From NCBI RefSeq assembly GCF_001550135.1, contig NZ_LRUE01000016.1, positions 147,699 through 211,698 of the forward strand: a DNA stretch of 64,000 nucleotides, written 5' to 3'. The notes under the pieces are model-generated. The model saw only the letters and a program-made list of their open reading frames with translations. It searched no databases and was not told the origin of the DNA. This document shows, in pieces, positions 44,352 to 53,992 of this stretch; within the stretch, counting starts at the first letter, position 1; each line of letters opens with the position of its first letter. The DNA is from Pseudoalteromonas shioyasakiensis (GTDB lineage Bacteria > Pseudomonadota > Gammaproteobacteria > Enterobacterales > Alteromonadaceae). Both the position numbers and the translations under genes were made by a program.

Positions 44352-45458
44352 CTACCTCAAAAGCGCCATGTAAGTTTCAAACCATGACTCTGAATCAGGA
44401 AATAACTGCGCTCTCGTGTGTGAGGCTAGCCGCGTATCGTTATACGTTTCAAGATCAAATAACTTACTTATTTGATTTACGCAATCATGCACATCATCTT
44501 CTTTGTAAATCACACCCGCTTGATCTAAAACTGAATGAGCATAATCAAGGTCTGGGGCAATAACTGGAAGATCGTAAAACATAGCCTCTATTAAAGGATT
44601 ACCGAATGTTTCAGATTTTGAAGGAAAAATAGCCGCAAATGCAAAGTCTTGATAATATTGTTTAAGATCTGCCTGAGGTAACTCCCCTAGGTTATTGATC
44701 GGTAGTTGTTGTTCTTTTATAGCAGCTATAAATTCTGCAGCTTCAGCTATTGATTCATCAACCGTAATATTAATAACAACAGGTAATGCCTTTTCTTTTA
44801 TTTCAGTAGCAAGTTTCAATAAAAATGCATGATTTTTATGTGCATAAAAGCGACTAACATAAAGTAGCTCTTTTACTTTAGGTAACTCTTGCTTAGCTTG
44901 AAAATTTGCAATGCTCTCTCTTTTGAAGTTATCGCTAATTGGGTTAAAAATAATTTCAGAATCAATTGTCACTTTTTCATTGAGCAATTTTTGCATGTAG
45001 CTACTTTGAACAACAACTGTGTCTACAGCTTTAACTGTTTTACCAAAAAGGTAACGCTTAATTTTCTCTGCAATTTTTGCAACTCCACCCAAATTACCAT
45101 ACAAACGATCATCAACGATGTATGGATGATGAAGTAAGACTACTTTTTTCTGATTACTTTTAATACCAAATAAAAAGTTACCGAAAGCAAGAATTGCTTT
45201 AGGCTCATATTGTTTTACTAATGAGTTCATCAGTGAAAAGTTGACTTTAAACACATTCAATAAAGCTTTAATACTGCCAGGTACTACGTCAACAACTACA
45301 AATTTGCAATTTTCTGTCTCTGAATAAGTTAGAAACTCAGGCAAGTTTGGCACAATAAACACGAACTTCTCGCCGCTTTGTAATGCATTACGGATAAAAT
45401 TATTAGCAATATTTTTGGGGCCTGCAGCAATCTGATTTGAAAAGTTAACGAGATACAT
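44352..45458 (-). CDS. Glycosyltransferase, GT4 family
   Basis: The protein of about 368 residues has GT-B features: VVLLHHPYIVDDRLY in the N-terminal half and VKELLYVSRFYAHKNHAFLLKLATEI, then FAFAAIFPSKSETFGNPLIEAMFYDLPVIAPD, the E-x7-E region, in the C-terminal half. I start at MYLVNFSNQIAAGPKN, where AGGG stands upstream and the family N-terminus fits; an ATG 15 bp earlier is possible. It overlaps the end of the polymerase gene by 14 bp. Sugar and linkage are unknown. Confidence 0.8.
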   Translation of the reverse strand: MYLVNFSNQIAAGPKNIANNFIRNALQSGEKFVFIVPNLPEFLTYSETENCKFVVVDVVPGSIKALLNVFKVNFSLMNSLVKQYEPKAILAFGNFLFGIKSNQKKVVLLHHPYIVDDRLYGNLGGVAKIAEKIKRYLFGKTVKAVDTVVVQSSYMQKLLNEKVTIDSEIIFNPISDNFKRESIANFQAKQELPKVKELLYVSRFYAHKNHAFLLKLATEIKEKALPVVINITVDESIAEAAEFIAAIKEQQLPINNLGELPQADLKQYYQDFAFAAIFPSKSETFGNPLIEAMFYDLPVIAPDLDYAHSVLDQAGVIYKEDDVHDCVNQISKLFDLETYNDTRLASHTRAQLFPDSESWFETYMALLR

Positions 45459-46785
45459 TTTTCTTGCCCTCAAATAAGTAAATAAACAAAGTGAATAACA
45501 TTAATAAAACGAATATGGTTAATGTATTAAAAATAAAAGCGTTTGAAATACCAAACCCTGTCAACATCATGAAGGCATAAAAAGAAACCCACAAAGGAGC
45601 AAACTTTGAACTGATCATTACCTGATAGAAGTATTTTAAAATCATACCTGTCAAAATTGCATACAAAAAAACTCCAACAGGACCAAAGTGTACATAACCT
45701 GCAGTTACACGACTTAGAGGCCAACCTACAGGGATCATGTACTTAAATGGTGAATTAATTGCAACATTATTTCCCTGTGCGAAATTATAGATATAAACAC
45801 CTTCATCTAGTGGTGGTTTAGCCTCATAAAATGAGCTTGGAATAAACCCTGTAAAGAAATCCATAAATGTACTACCGAACCAAAGCTTATTTATAGAGTC
45901 AAAATATGGAAAGATAAATAGCGAAATATCAATATCACTGAATCGCTTAAATAACTCGCCCATATATGGCAAGGCGTCAGGTATTAAAGAGCCTGGATCT
46001 GACATATAGTAATCTAATGCTCCATCAACCCTTAAAATAGGTGCAAGAGAAGCAAAGAAAACTAAAAAGAATAATAAGAGTAAGTTTTTAACAGAAAATA
46101 CATTTACATTTTTAATTTTATAGTTCCACATTAAAACTAAGAAAACTAAAAGTAGTAGTGGGTTTTTTCTTTCGCCGTAAGATGCCAACATGGCAAAGAA
46201 AAACACTGATATAAAAAATAGAAAAAGGTAATTTTTAAGCTTAATTTTTTTCAGTGACAAGTAAGTTATGTAGTAGCCTATAGAGAGCATCGCAGATATA
46301 AAAAAGATGTTCCTATACATTGCAGTACCTTGAACTACCAAGGTTTTATTATCCATATTACTTATCAGAAAGAAGAAACCGCCTACTTTATGAAGGAACA
46401 AAGCAAACATTAGTATAGTAAGGGCAATAAAGAAGTAGCTCGCATATTTAAATTTTACTACTTTCATGCCTACACCAATACTTGATACGCCAAAAAGTTT
46501 GCCCTTAGGTTCAAAAAAAGCCATGGTAAAAATACAAACAATTGCAAATATTAGCTTGTACATAACATGCTGAAAAAAGGCAAAACTAAAGTCATCTAAG
46601 TGGTAGATAACTTTTGGATGAAGCTCTTGCGGATTATGGGCTATAAAATATAGATATGGCACTTCGGCCATAGAAAACAAAATGAAAAAGGGAATTACAT
46701 GGAAAAAGTCTTTCTTCCCCTTTTTCAAATAAAGAAGTAACAGCAATAGGACAATAAAATAAAAGGTTATAAATGCATCAATCAT
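45445..46785 (-). CDS. wzy: Wzy-type oligosaccharide repeat-unit polymerase
   Basis: The 446-residue integral membrane protein has roughly ten to twelve hydrophobic segments and a long loop containing LPYMGELFKRFSDIDISLF and the region FTGFIPSSFYEAKPPLDEGVYI, a pattern found in oligosaccharide repeat-unit polymerases (O-antigen polymerase family with PSS motif). It sits between glycosyltransferase and acetyltransferase genes in the second locus, which already has Wzx and Wzz. The call rests on topology, these loop patterns and position. Confidence 0.78.
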   Translation of the reverse strand: MIDAFITFYFIVLLLLLLYLKKGKKDFFHVIPFFILFSMAEVPYLYFIAHNPQELHPKVIYHLDDFSFAFFQHVMYKLIFAIVCIFTMAFFEPKGKLFGVSSIGVGMKVVKFKYASYFFIALTILMFALFLHKVGGFFFLISNMDNKTLVVQGTAMYRNIFFISAMLSIGYYITYLSLKKIKLKNYLFLFFISVFFFAMLASYGERKNPLLLLVFLVLMWNYKIKNVNVFSVKNLLLLFFLVFFASLAPILRVDGALDYYMSDPGSLIPDALPYMGELFKRFSDIDISLFIFPYFDSINKLWFGSTFMDFFTGFIPSSFYEAKPPLDEGVYIYNFAQGNNVAINSPFKYMIPVGWPLSRVTAGYVHFGPVGVFLYAILTGMILKYFYQVMISSKFAPLWVSFYAFMMLTGFGISNAFIFNTLTIFVLLMLFTLFIYLFEGKKNVSR

Positions 46786-47365
46786 TGTATTGTTTTATTC
46801 TTTTTGCAGGTACACCACCAAAGATACATTGCTTTTCTGTAATTGACTTAGATACAACCGCAGCACTCGCAACAATCGTTTTTTCAGCGATACTTTCAGC
46901 GGTTTCTAATAAAATTGCACGTGTACCTAACCAGCAATTTGCTGCAATTTCCTTTTCTATACCAACAGGCTTGCTTTTAGGATCGTAGCCGTGACTGTGG
47001 CTGTAAATAACAACTCCTTCTGATAACAAGGTGTTATTTCCAATCGTTAATCCACCAGTGTGATCTAAATGGCAATTTCGGCATATATGTACTTTATCTT
47101 CGATAATGCATTCACCGGTGTTGTTCTCTGATACAAGCAATGTTCCTTTTCCAATGAAAACCCCATTGCCTATGGTTACAAGTTTGGGTGACTCAATTCT
47201 AGCACCAAACTCGATACGAACATTCTTACCTACTTTTTTACATACTGCCTTATAAAATAGAGTATTTAAAATATCGAAAAAGACTTTTAGAAAACGCAAA
47301 GGAATTCGTACACAGAAAAGTAGTAAGCCACTGTCTTGGTAAAGTTTCATAATACGATTAATCAT
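46778..47365 (-). CDS. Left-handed beta-helix (hexapeptide) acyltransferase
   Basis: The 195-residue protein carries hexapeptide repeats (NVRIEFGARIESPKLVTIGNGVFIGKG and LTIGNNTLLSEGVVIYSHSHG, the latter with the catalytic-type histidine) and the C-terminal NCWLGTRAILLETAESIAEKTIVASAAVVSKSI. This is the soluble O-acetyltransferase type (WbbJ/maltose-acetyltransferase-like) acting with acetyl-CoA. It overlaps its neighbours on both sides by 8 bp, so it is translationally coupled within the second locus. Confidence 0.88.
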   Translation of the reverse strand: MINRIMKLYQDSGLLLFCVRIPLRFLKVFFDILNTLFYKAVCKKVGKNVRIEFGARIESPKLVTIGNGVFIGKGTLLVSENNTGECIIEDKVHICRNCHLDHTGGLTIGNNTLLSEGVVIYSHSHGYDPKSKPVGIEKEIAANCWLGTRAILLETAESIAEKTIVASAAVVSKSITEKQCIFGGVPAKRIKQYND

Positions 47366-48608
47366 TAGATAAGCCTATTTGCGAAAATATATATAAATAA
47401 ACAACACAAGAAGTTAGATAATAAACACTAAACGAAATAGCTAAGCTCTCTGCACTTGCAGTTACAGCCAAAATATATATGCCCATTACTACCGCAGAAG
47501 TCAAAGCAACGTAAAAAAGTTGATATGTTTTATTCATAACTACCATTACTCGGTTGAATGCTAAAGCAATAGAATAGAATAAACAGATTAAAGTTACTTC
47601 TAAAAATAGATTCGCAGTATATTGCTCACCATATAAAAGTAAGAAATAATCGTAAAGAAAATAACCTATAGCAATGAAGAGAAGGCAAGATAAAAACATA
47701 TAACGCAAAGCGTAGACAAGAAGTTGTTTTACATTGCTACCCGATTCATGGAGCTTCGTTAAGTTTCGTAAAACAATATTACAGATGATATTTAAAAGGA
47801 TTGAACAAATCATAAACATCTGAAATGAAACATCGAATTCAGCAAGTGCTACAAAGCCACTTTCACTGTTAGCTGTTATATACCTTACAAACCAAAAGAT
47901 AAAAGCATTAATTGCTGAACCTAAAATTACTGGCTTTATCGTATTAAATACACCTTTAGTTTTCTGAAAAAGCACATCGTATTTAATATTTTTTAAAACA
48001 TGCATGTGATTTATCAAGACATTACATGCTTTGATTGCTAAATCTGTAAACTGATAAATAAGCATATAAAATAAAGCTATTTCTACAGTAATATCTTCAT
48101 ATGTATTGAAAATAAAAGCGGCCGATAAAACGATGCTAATTACTGTTGAGAAGAAAATGACTTTATAGATGCCTTTCCCTTTCCCTATGTACACCGAGGT
48201 CGCATAGCCATTCAACAGAGTTAATGAGATCAATATTACTACTGTCAAAACTATTTGAAGTGTCAAAAAATCAAAAGAAGATAAACTTCTTAAAAATGAA
48301 CTACTTGACCATAATAATAAGCATAAGGTTGAGATAATTAATGCTGTAAATGCATAGAAAACACCATACGCAAGCACTGATACTCTACTAAAGCTCTCTT
48401 TAGAGCTTTCTTTAACAGCGAAAGGGTTTACTGCTGAGCTAAATGTAGTCTCAAATAAGTTAATTGTACTTCGCAAAAACACAAATGTCCCATAAACATC
48501 TTTTGATGTGTAACGAGCAATTAAAATATTAAGAATTAATATAAAGCCTTTCGCTATTAAAGTACTAAGCATTAATAAAAATGCACTAGAAAAGAGTTTT
48601 TTTAGCAT
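47358..48608 (-). CDS. wzx: Wzx-type flippase (second locus)
   Basis: The 416-residue protein has about twelve hydrophobic segments, with the MOP-type opening LMLSTLIAKGFILILNILIARYTSKDVYG. Its sequence is not obviously close to the flippase at 15664, consistent with a different repeat unit. It overlaps the glycosyltransferase gene at 48602 by 7 bp and the acetyltransferase gene by 8 bp. Confidence 0.8.
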   Translation of the reverse strand: MLKKLFSSAFLLMLSTLIAKGFILILNILIARYTSKDVYGTFVFLRSTINLFETTFSSAVNPFAVKESSKESFSRVSVLAYGVFYAFTALIISTLCLLLWSSSSFLRSLSSFDFLTLQIVLTVVILISLTLLNGYATSVYIGKGKGIYKVIFFSTVISIVLSAAFIFNTYEDITVEIALFYMLIYQFTDLAIKACNVLINHMHVLKNIKYDVLFQKTKGVFNTIKPVILGSAINAFIFWFVRYITANSESGFVALAEFDVSFQMFMICSILLNIICNIVLRNLTKLHESGSNVKQLLVYALRYMFLSCLLFIAIGYFLYDYFLLLYGEQYTANLFLEVTLICLFYSIALAFNRVMVVMNKTYQLFYVALTSAVVMGIYILAVTASAESLAISFSVYYLTSCVVYLYIFSQIGLSND

Positions 48609-49579
48609 TGAATTAAACGCTCAACCCAGTTTTCTATAGAGTAACTTTCATAAACTTCATTACTAACTGGAACATATGGTGAAGTTAGAAATTGTGCTAG
48701 TTCTTGCTCGTTCTGCTCGCCAATTACAAAAACATTTTCAGCTTTATAAAAAGGCTCTTCCATTACTAATTTATTGTTAGTAATTAGCTTTTTGTTTATT
48801 CCTAAGGTCTCAATGGTTCTCATTGTTAAGCCTGTTTGATCAGGGTGGCCATAATCAATAATGACCTCAGAATCACACATCACACGAGAAACATCTTGAG
48901 CACTCAGCTTATCGAACGAAACCTCTTCTATTGGTACCTTACGAAAGGACTTGTTAATAACTTTTAGCACTTTAAAGACGGGTTTGCTAGGGTAATAAAA
49001 AAATGTGAAAGCAGGTTTATTAAGGTTCTTTTCAACCAAAGAAGCCATCCCTAATACATCACTAAAGCGATTAGAGTGTAATGTTCCAACAAAAGCAGCT
49101 GAGTATTTATTATCTGAGACTGAATTTGCCTTTCGGCTATATTCTTTGCTATAAAAAAGCGGTAAATACTCAAGGTGTTCTATATTTTGACAATCAACCC
49201 TATCAAATGATTTTATTGCATCAAAATACTTAAACTTCCCTTTAGCACCTTTCACATTAGACAGTGAGTCCCATGAGTAGTACACAAACTTTGCTTTGCT
49301 AAAAGTCTGCTTCATTTTATCAAGCAAAAACTCTGAAAGGCCTTCACCTTTAATGACAACAATCAACTCATAGTCGCCTTGCCAGTCAATCTCATTTATA
49401 AAGTACTTTTCTGTTAACTTACTTGTGAGGCTTGGCATTAACCTTGACTTTACTCGATCAAAGTTACTCTTTACATAAATGTGGTTAATCCAATCTACAG
49501 AATGACCTTTTGACTCCATCACATTTATAATTTTTGTGTAATAGCCAAACGTATCTGGACTAAAGAGTAAAACTTTCAT
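48602..49579 (-). CDS. Probable glycosyltransferase (GT-B-like, CgeB-type)
   Basis: The 325-residue protein starts [23 protein letters not shown] and ends with GHPDQTGLTMRTIETLGINKKLITNN, a C-terminal pattern seen in CgeB-like and capsule-type transferases. FVYYSWDSLSNVKGAKGKFKYFDAIKSFDRVD (given in part) is another family-type stretch. I cannot assign a sugar. It overlaps the NAD-dependent epimerase gene by 20 bp and Wzx by 7 bp. Confidence 0.65.
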   Translation of the reverse strand: MKVLLFSPDTFGYYTKIINVMESKGHSVDWINHIYVKSNFDRVKSRLMPSLTSKLTEKYFINEIDWQGDYELIVVIKGEGLSEFLLDKMKQTFSKAKFVYYSWDSLSNVKGAKGKFKYFDAIKSFDRVDCQNIEHLEYLPLFYSKEYSRKANSVSDNKYSAAFVGTLHSNRFSDVLGMASLVEKNLNKPAFTFFYYPSKPVFKVLKVINKSFRKVPIEEVSFDKLSAQDVSRVMCDSEVIIDYGHPDQTGLTMRTIETLGINKKLITNNKLVMEEPFYKAENVFVIGEQNEQELAQFLTSPYVPVSNEVYESYSIENWVERLIQC

Positions 49580-50393
49580 GCTTGTTGTAAAGTTCCGTAA
49601 ATGAGTTAATCATTGATTCGAGATCGTCTTCAATTGTAGCCGGGCTAAAGTCAATCACACTTTGCAGCTTGCTAATATCAACTTCAGAAAAGGCTTCATT
49701 AACATTACTTTCAAACCAATTTACTTTACAGCCTGTTTTATCAGTCAAAACTTTTGCGATTGTATCTGCACGAGTGTTTCTTCCTGAAGCAATGTTAAAT
49801 ATTTCATTACTTTGAATGTCAGCTTTGGCTAACTTGTAGATTGCACTAGCTACATCAACTACTGAAACATAGTCTTTTTGATAGTCCTCGCGGATATACA
49901 TATTTACTTCTTTTTTAGCGATCGAATCTCTAACTATTGAAGGTAAAAATAGAGGGCTGTTTACCGCTAATCCATAAACGTTACTTGGTCGAACTATGAT
50001 TGCTTTATCTACTAGGTTTAATACTAAATTCTCAGCCGTAAGCTTTGTTAAGTTAAATAGCGCTCTGTTATCTTTAGCACAAACAGTGAGGTCAGCACTT
50101 TCACAACTTGCTTGCTGATTCATGTAAACACGCGTAGATGAAATATAAATAAATCTATCAAACTGGCTACTTTCAAGCATTTTTACTAGGTAACTGACGT
50201 TTGAATCGAGTACTTTCATTGGATTATTAGCGCAGTCTCCATGGCCTGCAGCATAAATCACTGTGCCTAATGCTTTAGTGAAAACACCCTCATCTAGCTT
50301 TTCTGGTACATAGACTTGCTCACCAGCCTCTCTAAGCTGCTTTACAATCTCACTACCTATGAAGCCTTTACCACCAATAACTGTGTAAATCAT
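49560..50393 (-). CDS. NAD-dependent epimerase/dehydratase (possible dTDP-4-keto-sugar reductase)
   Basis: The 277-residue extended SDR opens [20 protein letters not shown], has the catalytic serine region [16 protein letters not shown] and the downstream [14 protein letters not shown] (lysine motif), and [11 protein letters not shown]. It sits directly after rmlB, where rmlD usually sits, but does not show the RmlD signature start. With RmlA, RmlC and RmlB present, it may reduce dTDP-4-keto-L-rhamnose to an alternative product such as dTDP-6-deoxy-L-talose. That is inference from position. Confidence 0.7.
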   Translation of the reverse strand: MIYTVIGGKGFIGSEIVKQLREAGEQVYVPEKLDEGVFTKALGTVIYAAGHGDCANNPMKVLDSNVSYLVKMLESSQFDRFIYISSTRVYMNQQASCESADLTVCAKDNRALFNLTKLTAENLVLNLVDKAIIVRPSNVYGLAVNSPLFLPSIVRDSIAKKEVNMYIREDYQKDYVSVVDVASAIYKLAKADIQSNEIFNIASGRNTRADTIAKVLTDKTGCKVNWFESNVNEAFSEVDISKLQSVIDFSPATIEDDLESMINSFTELYNKHESFTL

Positions 50394-51454
50394 GCGCTGC
50401 CAAGCCTCTCACGTTGATAATTACCAGACTGGACATTTTGACACCATTGTGAGTTTTCTAAATACCATTTAATTGTTTTTAAAATACCTGACTCAAATGT
50501 TTCAAGTGGCTGCCAACCTAGCTCTTTGTTTATTTTTGAGGCATCAATTGCATATCTTAAATCATGGCCGGGCCTGTCTTGTACAAATGTAATTAACTCT
50601 TTAAAGTCATCTAAGCCAGCAGGCTTTTCTGCAATTAGATCATTCAGATGGTTACAAATTGTTGTGACTACCTCAATATTTTGTTTTTCATTGAAGCCAC
50701 CAATATTGTATGTTTCGCCTAGTTTGCCCTCAGATACAACTTTATAAAGTGCTCTTGCATGGTCTTCAACAAATAACCAATCTCTTACTTGCTTACCATC
50801 GCCATATACAGGTAGTTTTTTACCCTCTAAAGCATTAAGAATAATTAGCGGGATCAATTTTTCCGGAAAATGATATGGACCATAATTATTTGAGCAGTTT
50901 GTTAGCACTACTGGTAGTTGGAAAGTTCTGTTCCATGCTCGAACAAGATGATCGGATGCAGCTTTAGACGCAGAGTAAGGTGAACTAGGCTCATAAGGCG
51001 TTTTTTCAGTGAAAAGACCCGTTTCACCTAAATCGCCGTATACTTCATCTGTTGAAATGTGGTGAAAGCGGAATACTGTTTTCTTTTCATCATTTAGAGA
51101 AGCATAGTAAGTTCTGGCAGCCTCGAGTAGCTCATAGGTTCCAACAACATTTGTCTGAATAAATTCACCTGGTCCATCAATAGAGCGATCCACATGGCTT
51201 TCCGCGGCTAAATGCATGATAAAGTCAGGTTGAAACTTGGCAAACGTAGCGCTAACTATTTCTCGATCACAAATATCACCTTTTACAAAATGATATCTTT
51301 CATTTTGTTCTACAGATGCTAATGACTCTAAATTACCTGCATAAGTAAGTTTATCGAAATTAACTACTGTATGTTCAGTTTCATTTATTAAGAAGCGAAC
51401 TAATGCTGAACCAATAAAACCAGCTCCGCCGGTTACAAAAATTGTTTTACTCAT
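50390..51454 (-). CDS. rmlB: dTDP-glucose 4,6-dehydratase
   Basis: The 354-residue enzyme dehydrates dTDP-glucose to the 4-keto-6-deoxy intermediate. It has the Rossmann loop [26 protein letters not shown] (catalytic T-D-E) and [15 protein letters not shown] (Y-x3-K), then [18 protein letters not shown] and [13 protein letters not shown], all diagnostic of RmlB. It overlaps the epimerase gene by 4 bp and follows rmlC by 11 bp. Confidence 0.96.
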   Translation of the reverse strand: MSKTIFVTGGAGFIGSALVRFLINETEHTVVNFDKLTYAGNLESLASVEQNERYHFVKGDICDREIVSATFAKFQPDFIMHLAAESHVDRSIDGPGEFIQTNVVGTYELLEAARTYYASLNDEKKTVFRFHHISTDEVYGDLGETGLFTEKTPYEPSSPYSASKAASDHLVRAWNRTFQLPVVLTNCSNNYGPYHFPEKLIPLIILNALEGKKLPVYGDGKQVRDWLFVEDHARALYKVVSEGKLGETYNIGGFNEKQNIEVVTTICNHLNDLIAEKPAGLDDFKELITFVQDRPGHDLRYAIDASKINKELGWQPLETFESGILKTIKWYLENSQWCQNVQSGNYQRERLGSA

Positions 51455-51465
51455 AAATTACTCGA

Positions 51466-52011
51466 TTAGAAGGTAGGAGCATCTGCTAGCATTAAACCAG
51501 CTTCATCTTTAGGTGATAATAATGGCTGCATACCATTTACAAGAGGCCATTGAATCGCAAGAGTAGGATCATCCCAAGAAATGCTTTGTTCAAATTCAGG
51601 TGCATAATAATTTGTGCACTTATAAACAAATTCTGCAGATTCAGTTGTTACATAAAAGCCATGTGCAAACCCTTCTGGCACCCAAAGCTGTCTTTTATTG
51701 TCACTATTTAATAAGACACCAACATGCTTTCCAAAAGTCGGGCTATCTTTTCGAATATCAACAGCAACATCATAAACTTCTCCGGCAATCACGCGCACTA
51801 ATTTCCCTTGCGTTTGCTGCGTTTGATAATGCAGACCTCTTAAAATACCTTGGCCAGATTTACTGTGATTGTCTTGCACAAAAGTTACATCAGCAACATG
51901 CTCTCGGAACCAGTCTTCACGAAACGTTTCTAAGAAAAAACCTCGCTCATCACCAAATACTTTAGGTTCTAAAATTTTTACATCAGGGATATCTGTATCA
52001 ATTATATTCAT
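51466..52011 (-). CDS. rmlC: dTDP-4-dehydrorhamnose 3,5-epimerase
   Basis: The 181-residue cupin inverts C3 and C5 of the 4-keto sugar. It shows [36 protein letters not shown] (the catalytic His region) and [27 protein letters not shown], which are strong family marks. The start codon overlaps rmlA by 4 bp. The presence of RmlC means that the product sugar is of the L-series. Confidence 0.96.
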   Translation of the reverse strand: MNIIDTDIPDVKILEPKVFGDERGFFLETFREDWFREHVADVTFVQDNHSKSGQGILRGLHYQTQQTQGKLVRVIAGEVYDVAVDIRKDSPTFGKHVGVLLNSDNKRQLWVPEGFAHGFYVTTESAEFVYKCTNYYAPEFEQSISWDDPTLAIQWPLVNGMQPLLSPKDEAGLMLADAPTF

Positions 52012-52889
52012 GAGAAAACCCTTCTTGAAAGTAGGCTCAACAAATACTCACCGTAACCACTTTTGACTAATGGAGCAGCTAATTGCTGTAACTGTTGCTC
52101 ATTGATATATCCCATTCGAAAAGCGACTTCTTCAGGACAATTTACTTTTAATCCCTGTCTTTTTTCTATGGTTTCGATAAATTGCGCTGCTTGTAACAGG
52201 CTGTCATGGGTGCCGGTGTCTAACCAGGCCGTTCCGCGTCCCATAATTTCAACATTTAAAGAGTTAGTCTCCAAGTATTGCTCGATAACATCGGTTATTT
52301 CTAGCTCACCTCTAGGTGAAGGTTCAACATTCTTTGCATACTCAACAACTTTATTATCAAAGAAATATAAACCTGGGACAGCATAGTTTGATTTTGGCGC
52401 TTCTGGCTTTTCTTCTATAGAAATCGCTTTGCCACTCTCATCAAACTCAACAACACCATATGAACATGGATTTGCTACATGATAGCCAAAAACCGTTGCT
52501 CCAGACTCCCTTGAAGCAGCTAGCTGCAGTGACTTAACAAGGTCGTGGCCATAGAAAAGGTTATCACCTAAGATCAATGCGACATTGCTATTTCCAATAA
52601 ACTCTTCACCCAACAAAAAAGCCTGAGCTAGACCATCTGGCGACGGTTGAGTTTTGTACTCAATATTGATGCCCCAATCTTTGCCATCACCTAGTAGTTC
52701 TTTAAAGCGGTCTAATTCTGCTGGCGTTGTTATGACTAGAATATCTTTTATGCCAGCATTCATTAAGGTAGCGATTGGATAATAAACCATCGGCTTATCA
52801 TATACGGGCATAAGTTGTTTACTTACGACTTTCGTTAATGGGTAAAGGCGAGTACCGCTACCACCCGCTAAAATAATACCTTTAGTCAT
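52008..52889 (-). CDS. rmlA: Glucose-1-phosphate thymidylyltransferase
   Basis: RmlA makes dTDP-glucose. The 293-residue protein begins [32 protein letters not shown], and has [12 protein letters not shown] and the [17 protein letters not shown] loop, followed by [17 protein letters not shown] near the C-terminus. It precedes rmlC and rmlB. The order A, C, B differs from the more usual B-D-A-C. Confidence 0.97.
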   Translation of the reverse strand: MTKGIILAGGSGTRLYPLTKVVSKQLMPVYDKPMVYYPIATLMNAGIKDILVITTPAELDRFKELLGDGKDWGINIEYKTQPSPDGLAQAFLLGEEFIGNSNVALILGDNLFYGHDLVKSLQLAASRESGATVFGYHVANPCSYGVVEFDESGKAISIEEKPEAPKSNYAVPGLYFFDNKVVEYAKNVEPSPRGELEITDVIEQYLETNSLNVEIMGRGTAWLDTGTHDSLLQAAQFIETIEKRQGLKVNCPEEVAFRMGYINEQQLQQLAAPLVKSGYGEYLLSLLSRRVFS

Positions 52890-52965
52890 ATAACTTCCAT
52901 AATATTAATACCTGAATTTCAGGCTTAACTTTAAAAATGATATAGAGTGAGTTTCAAAAAAGTGC

Positions 52966-53934
52966 TTAGTTATCAAGCGCTTTTTGCTCTCTAAAATAAT
53001 TCTTTCCTAAAACAATCAGAATGCCAATTAAAATCCCAAATAAGGCCCCTACAACACATATAAGCGCTCTTTTTGGACTTACTCTTTCTTCAGGAACTAA
53101 TGCTGGATCGATAGTTTTGAAAACATACTCATCTCGAACTTCAGCGAACATAATTGTTTTAGCTTGTTCCTCAATAAGCTTAAAAAGTACAGTTTTAATA
53201 TCTGCAACTTTTGTATTTTCAATTTGTTGCTTTAAAAACTCAGTGCTTTTAATTGCCTCGGCTACATCTCGCTCTTTCATCTCTTTGTTAATATCTTCGA
53301 TGAGCCAAATTACCCATTGTTGGGCTATGTAGGGCGAAATATGTTCCACAGAAATTGTAATCATACCAGTGTCTTTTGAAGAATTTACGTAGACAATCTC
53401 TTTAAATTCTTTATAAGCTTCTTGTAGTGATGGCTTTGGCTTAAATGGAGGGTTAACATCTCTGACCCAAGTCTTTGTTTTGGCATCATAGATATCTTCA
53501 TCGTAGGATATAGTATTGGCTTCGTATGACCAGCTTTCAGCAGCCATTAAATCTAGCAAAATATTATGTCGCTCAATGAACTCACTTGTAAATTTTCTAG
53601 ATTTCAATACTTCAATTGCTAATGCTGACTTATCAGAAGAACCTGCTCCTAAATCAATTCCAGCCATACTAGCTAGACCACCAAATTGACCAGCTAATGC
53701 AGCTAAACCACCTTCTCCTTGACCACTATCAGCAGGAGAAAGCAGAGCTTCTGATTTATAAATATTTGGAAGGCTAAGCGCTAAAGCAACAGATAAACAT
53801 GTAAAAATAACGGCTACTATTGCAATTGTTAACTTGCCTTTCCAAATAGTTAAGAAAAAACCTTTAAGATCTACGCCTTCATCTTCAGCATACATACTTT
53901 GTTGAATATTCTGTGAATCCACACTTCTTTCCAT
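52966..53934 (-). CDS. wzz: Wzz chain-length determinant protein
   Basis: The 322-residue protein has an N-terminal membrane segment (about residues 33-52), the Wzz domain beginning with SLPNIYKSEALLSPAD, a glycine-rich stretch GGLAALAGQFGGLASMAG near residue 75-95, a long helical periplasmic part, the proline-rich SPKRALICVVGALFGILIGILIVLG as second membrane segment, and no kinase domain. Such proteins regulate the number of repeat units made by Wzy. It stands just downstream of the SLBB export gene. Confidence 0.92.
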   Translation of the reverse strand: MERSVDSQNIQQSMYAEDEGVDLKGFFLTIWKGKLTIAIVAVIFTCLSVALALSLPNIYKSEALLSPADSGQGEGGLAALAGQFGGLASMAGIDLGAGSSDKSALAIEVLKSRKFTSEFIERHNILLDLMAAESWSYEANTISYDEDIYDAKTKTWVRDVNPPFKPKPSLQEAYKEFKEIVYVNSSKDTGMITISVEHISPYIAQQWVIWLIEDINKEMKERDVAEAIKSTEFLKQQIENTKVADIKTVLFKLIEEQAKTIMFAEVRDEYVFKTIDPALVPEERVSPKRALICVVGALFGILIGILIVLGKNYFREQKALDN

Positions 53935-53992
53935 TGGTAAGTTATCTCATTTATTTAAAGTTACTAAAATTAAATGCTCGGTAACTATTAAA

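Noticed and set aside
45527..45724. Small cysteine- and phenylalanine-rich frame inside the wzy gene
   Set aside because: Same strand, shifted frame within a real membrane-protein gene, no start signal. The frame at 27272-27487 inside the other wzy gene was rejected likewise.
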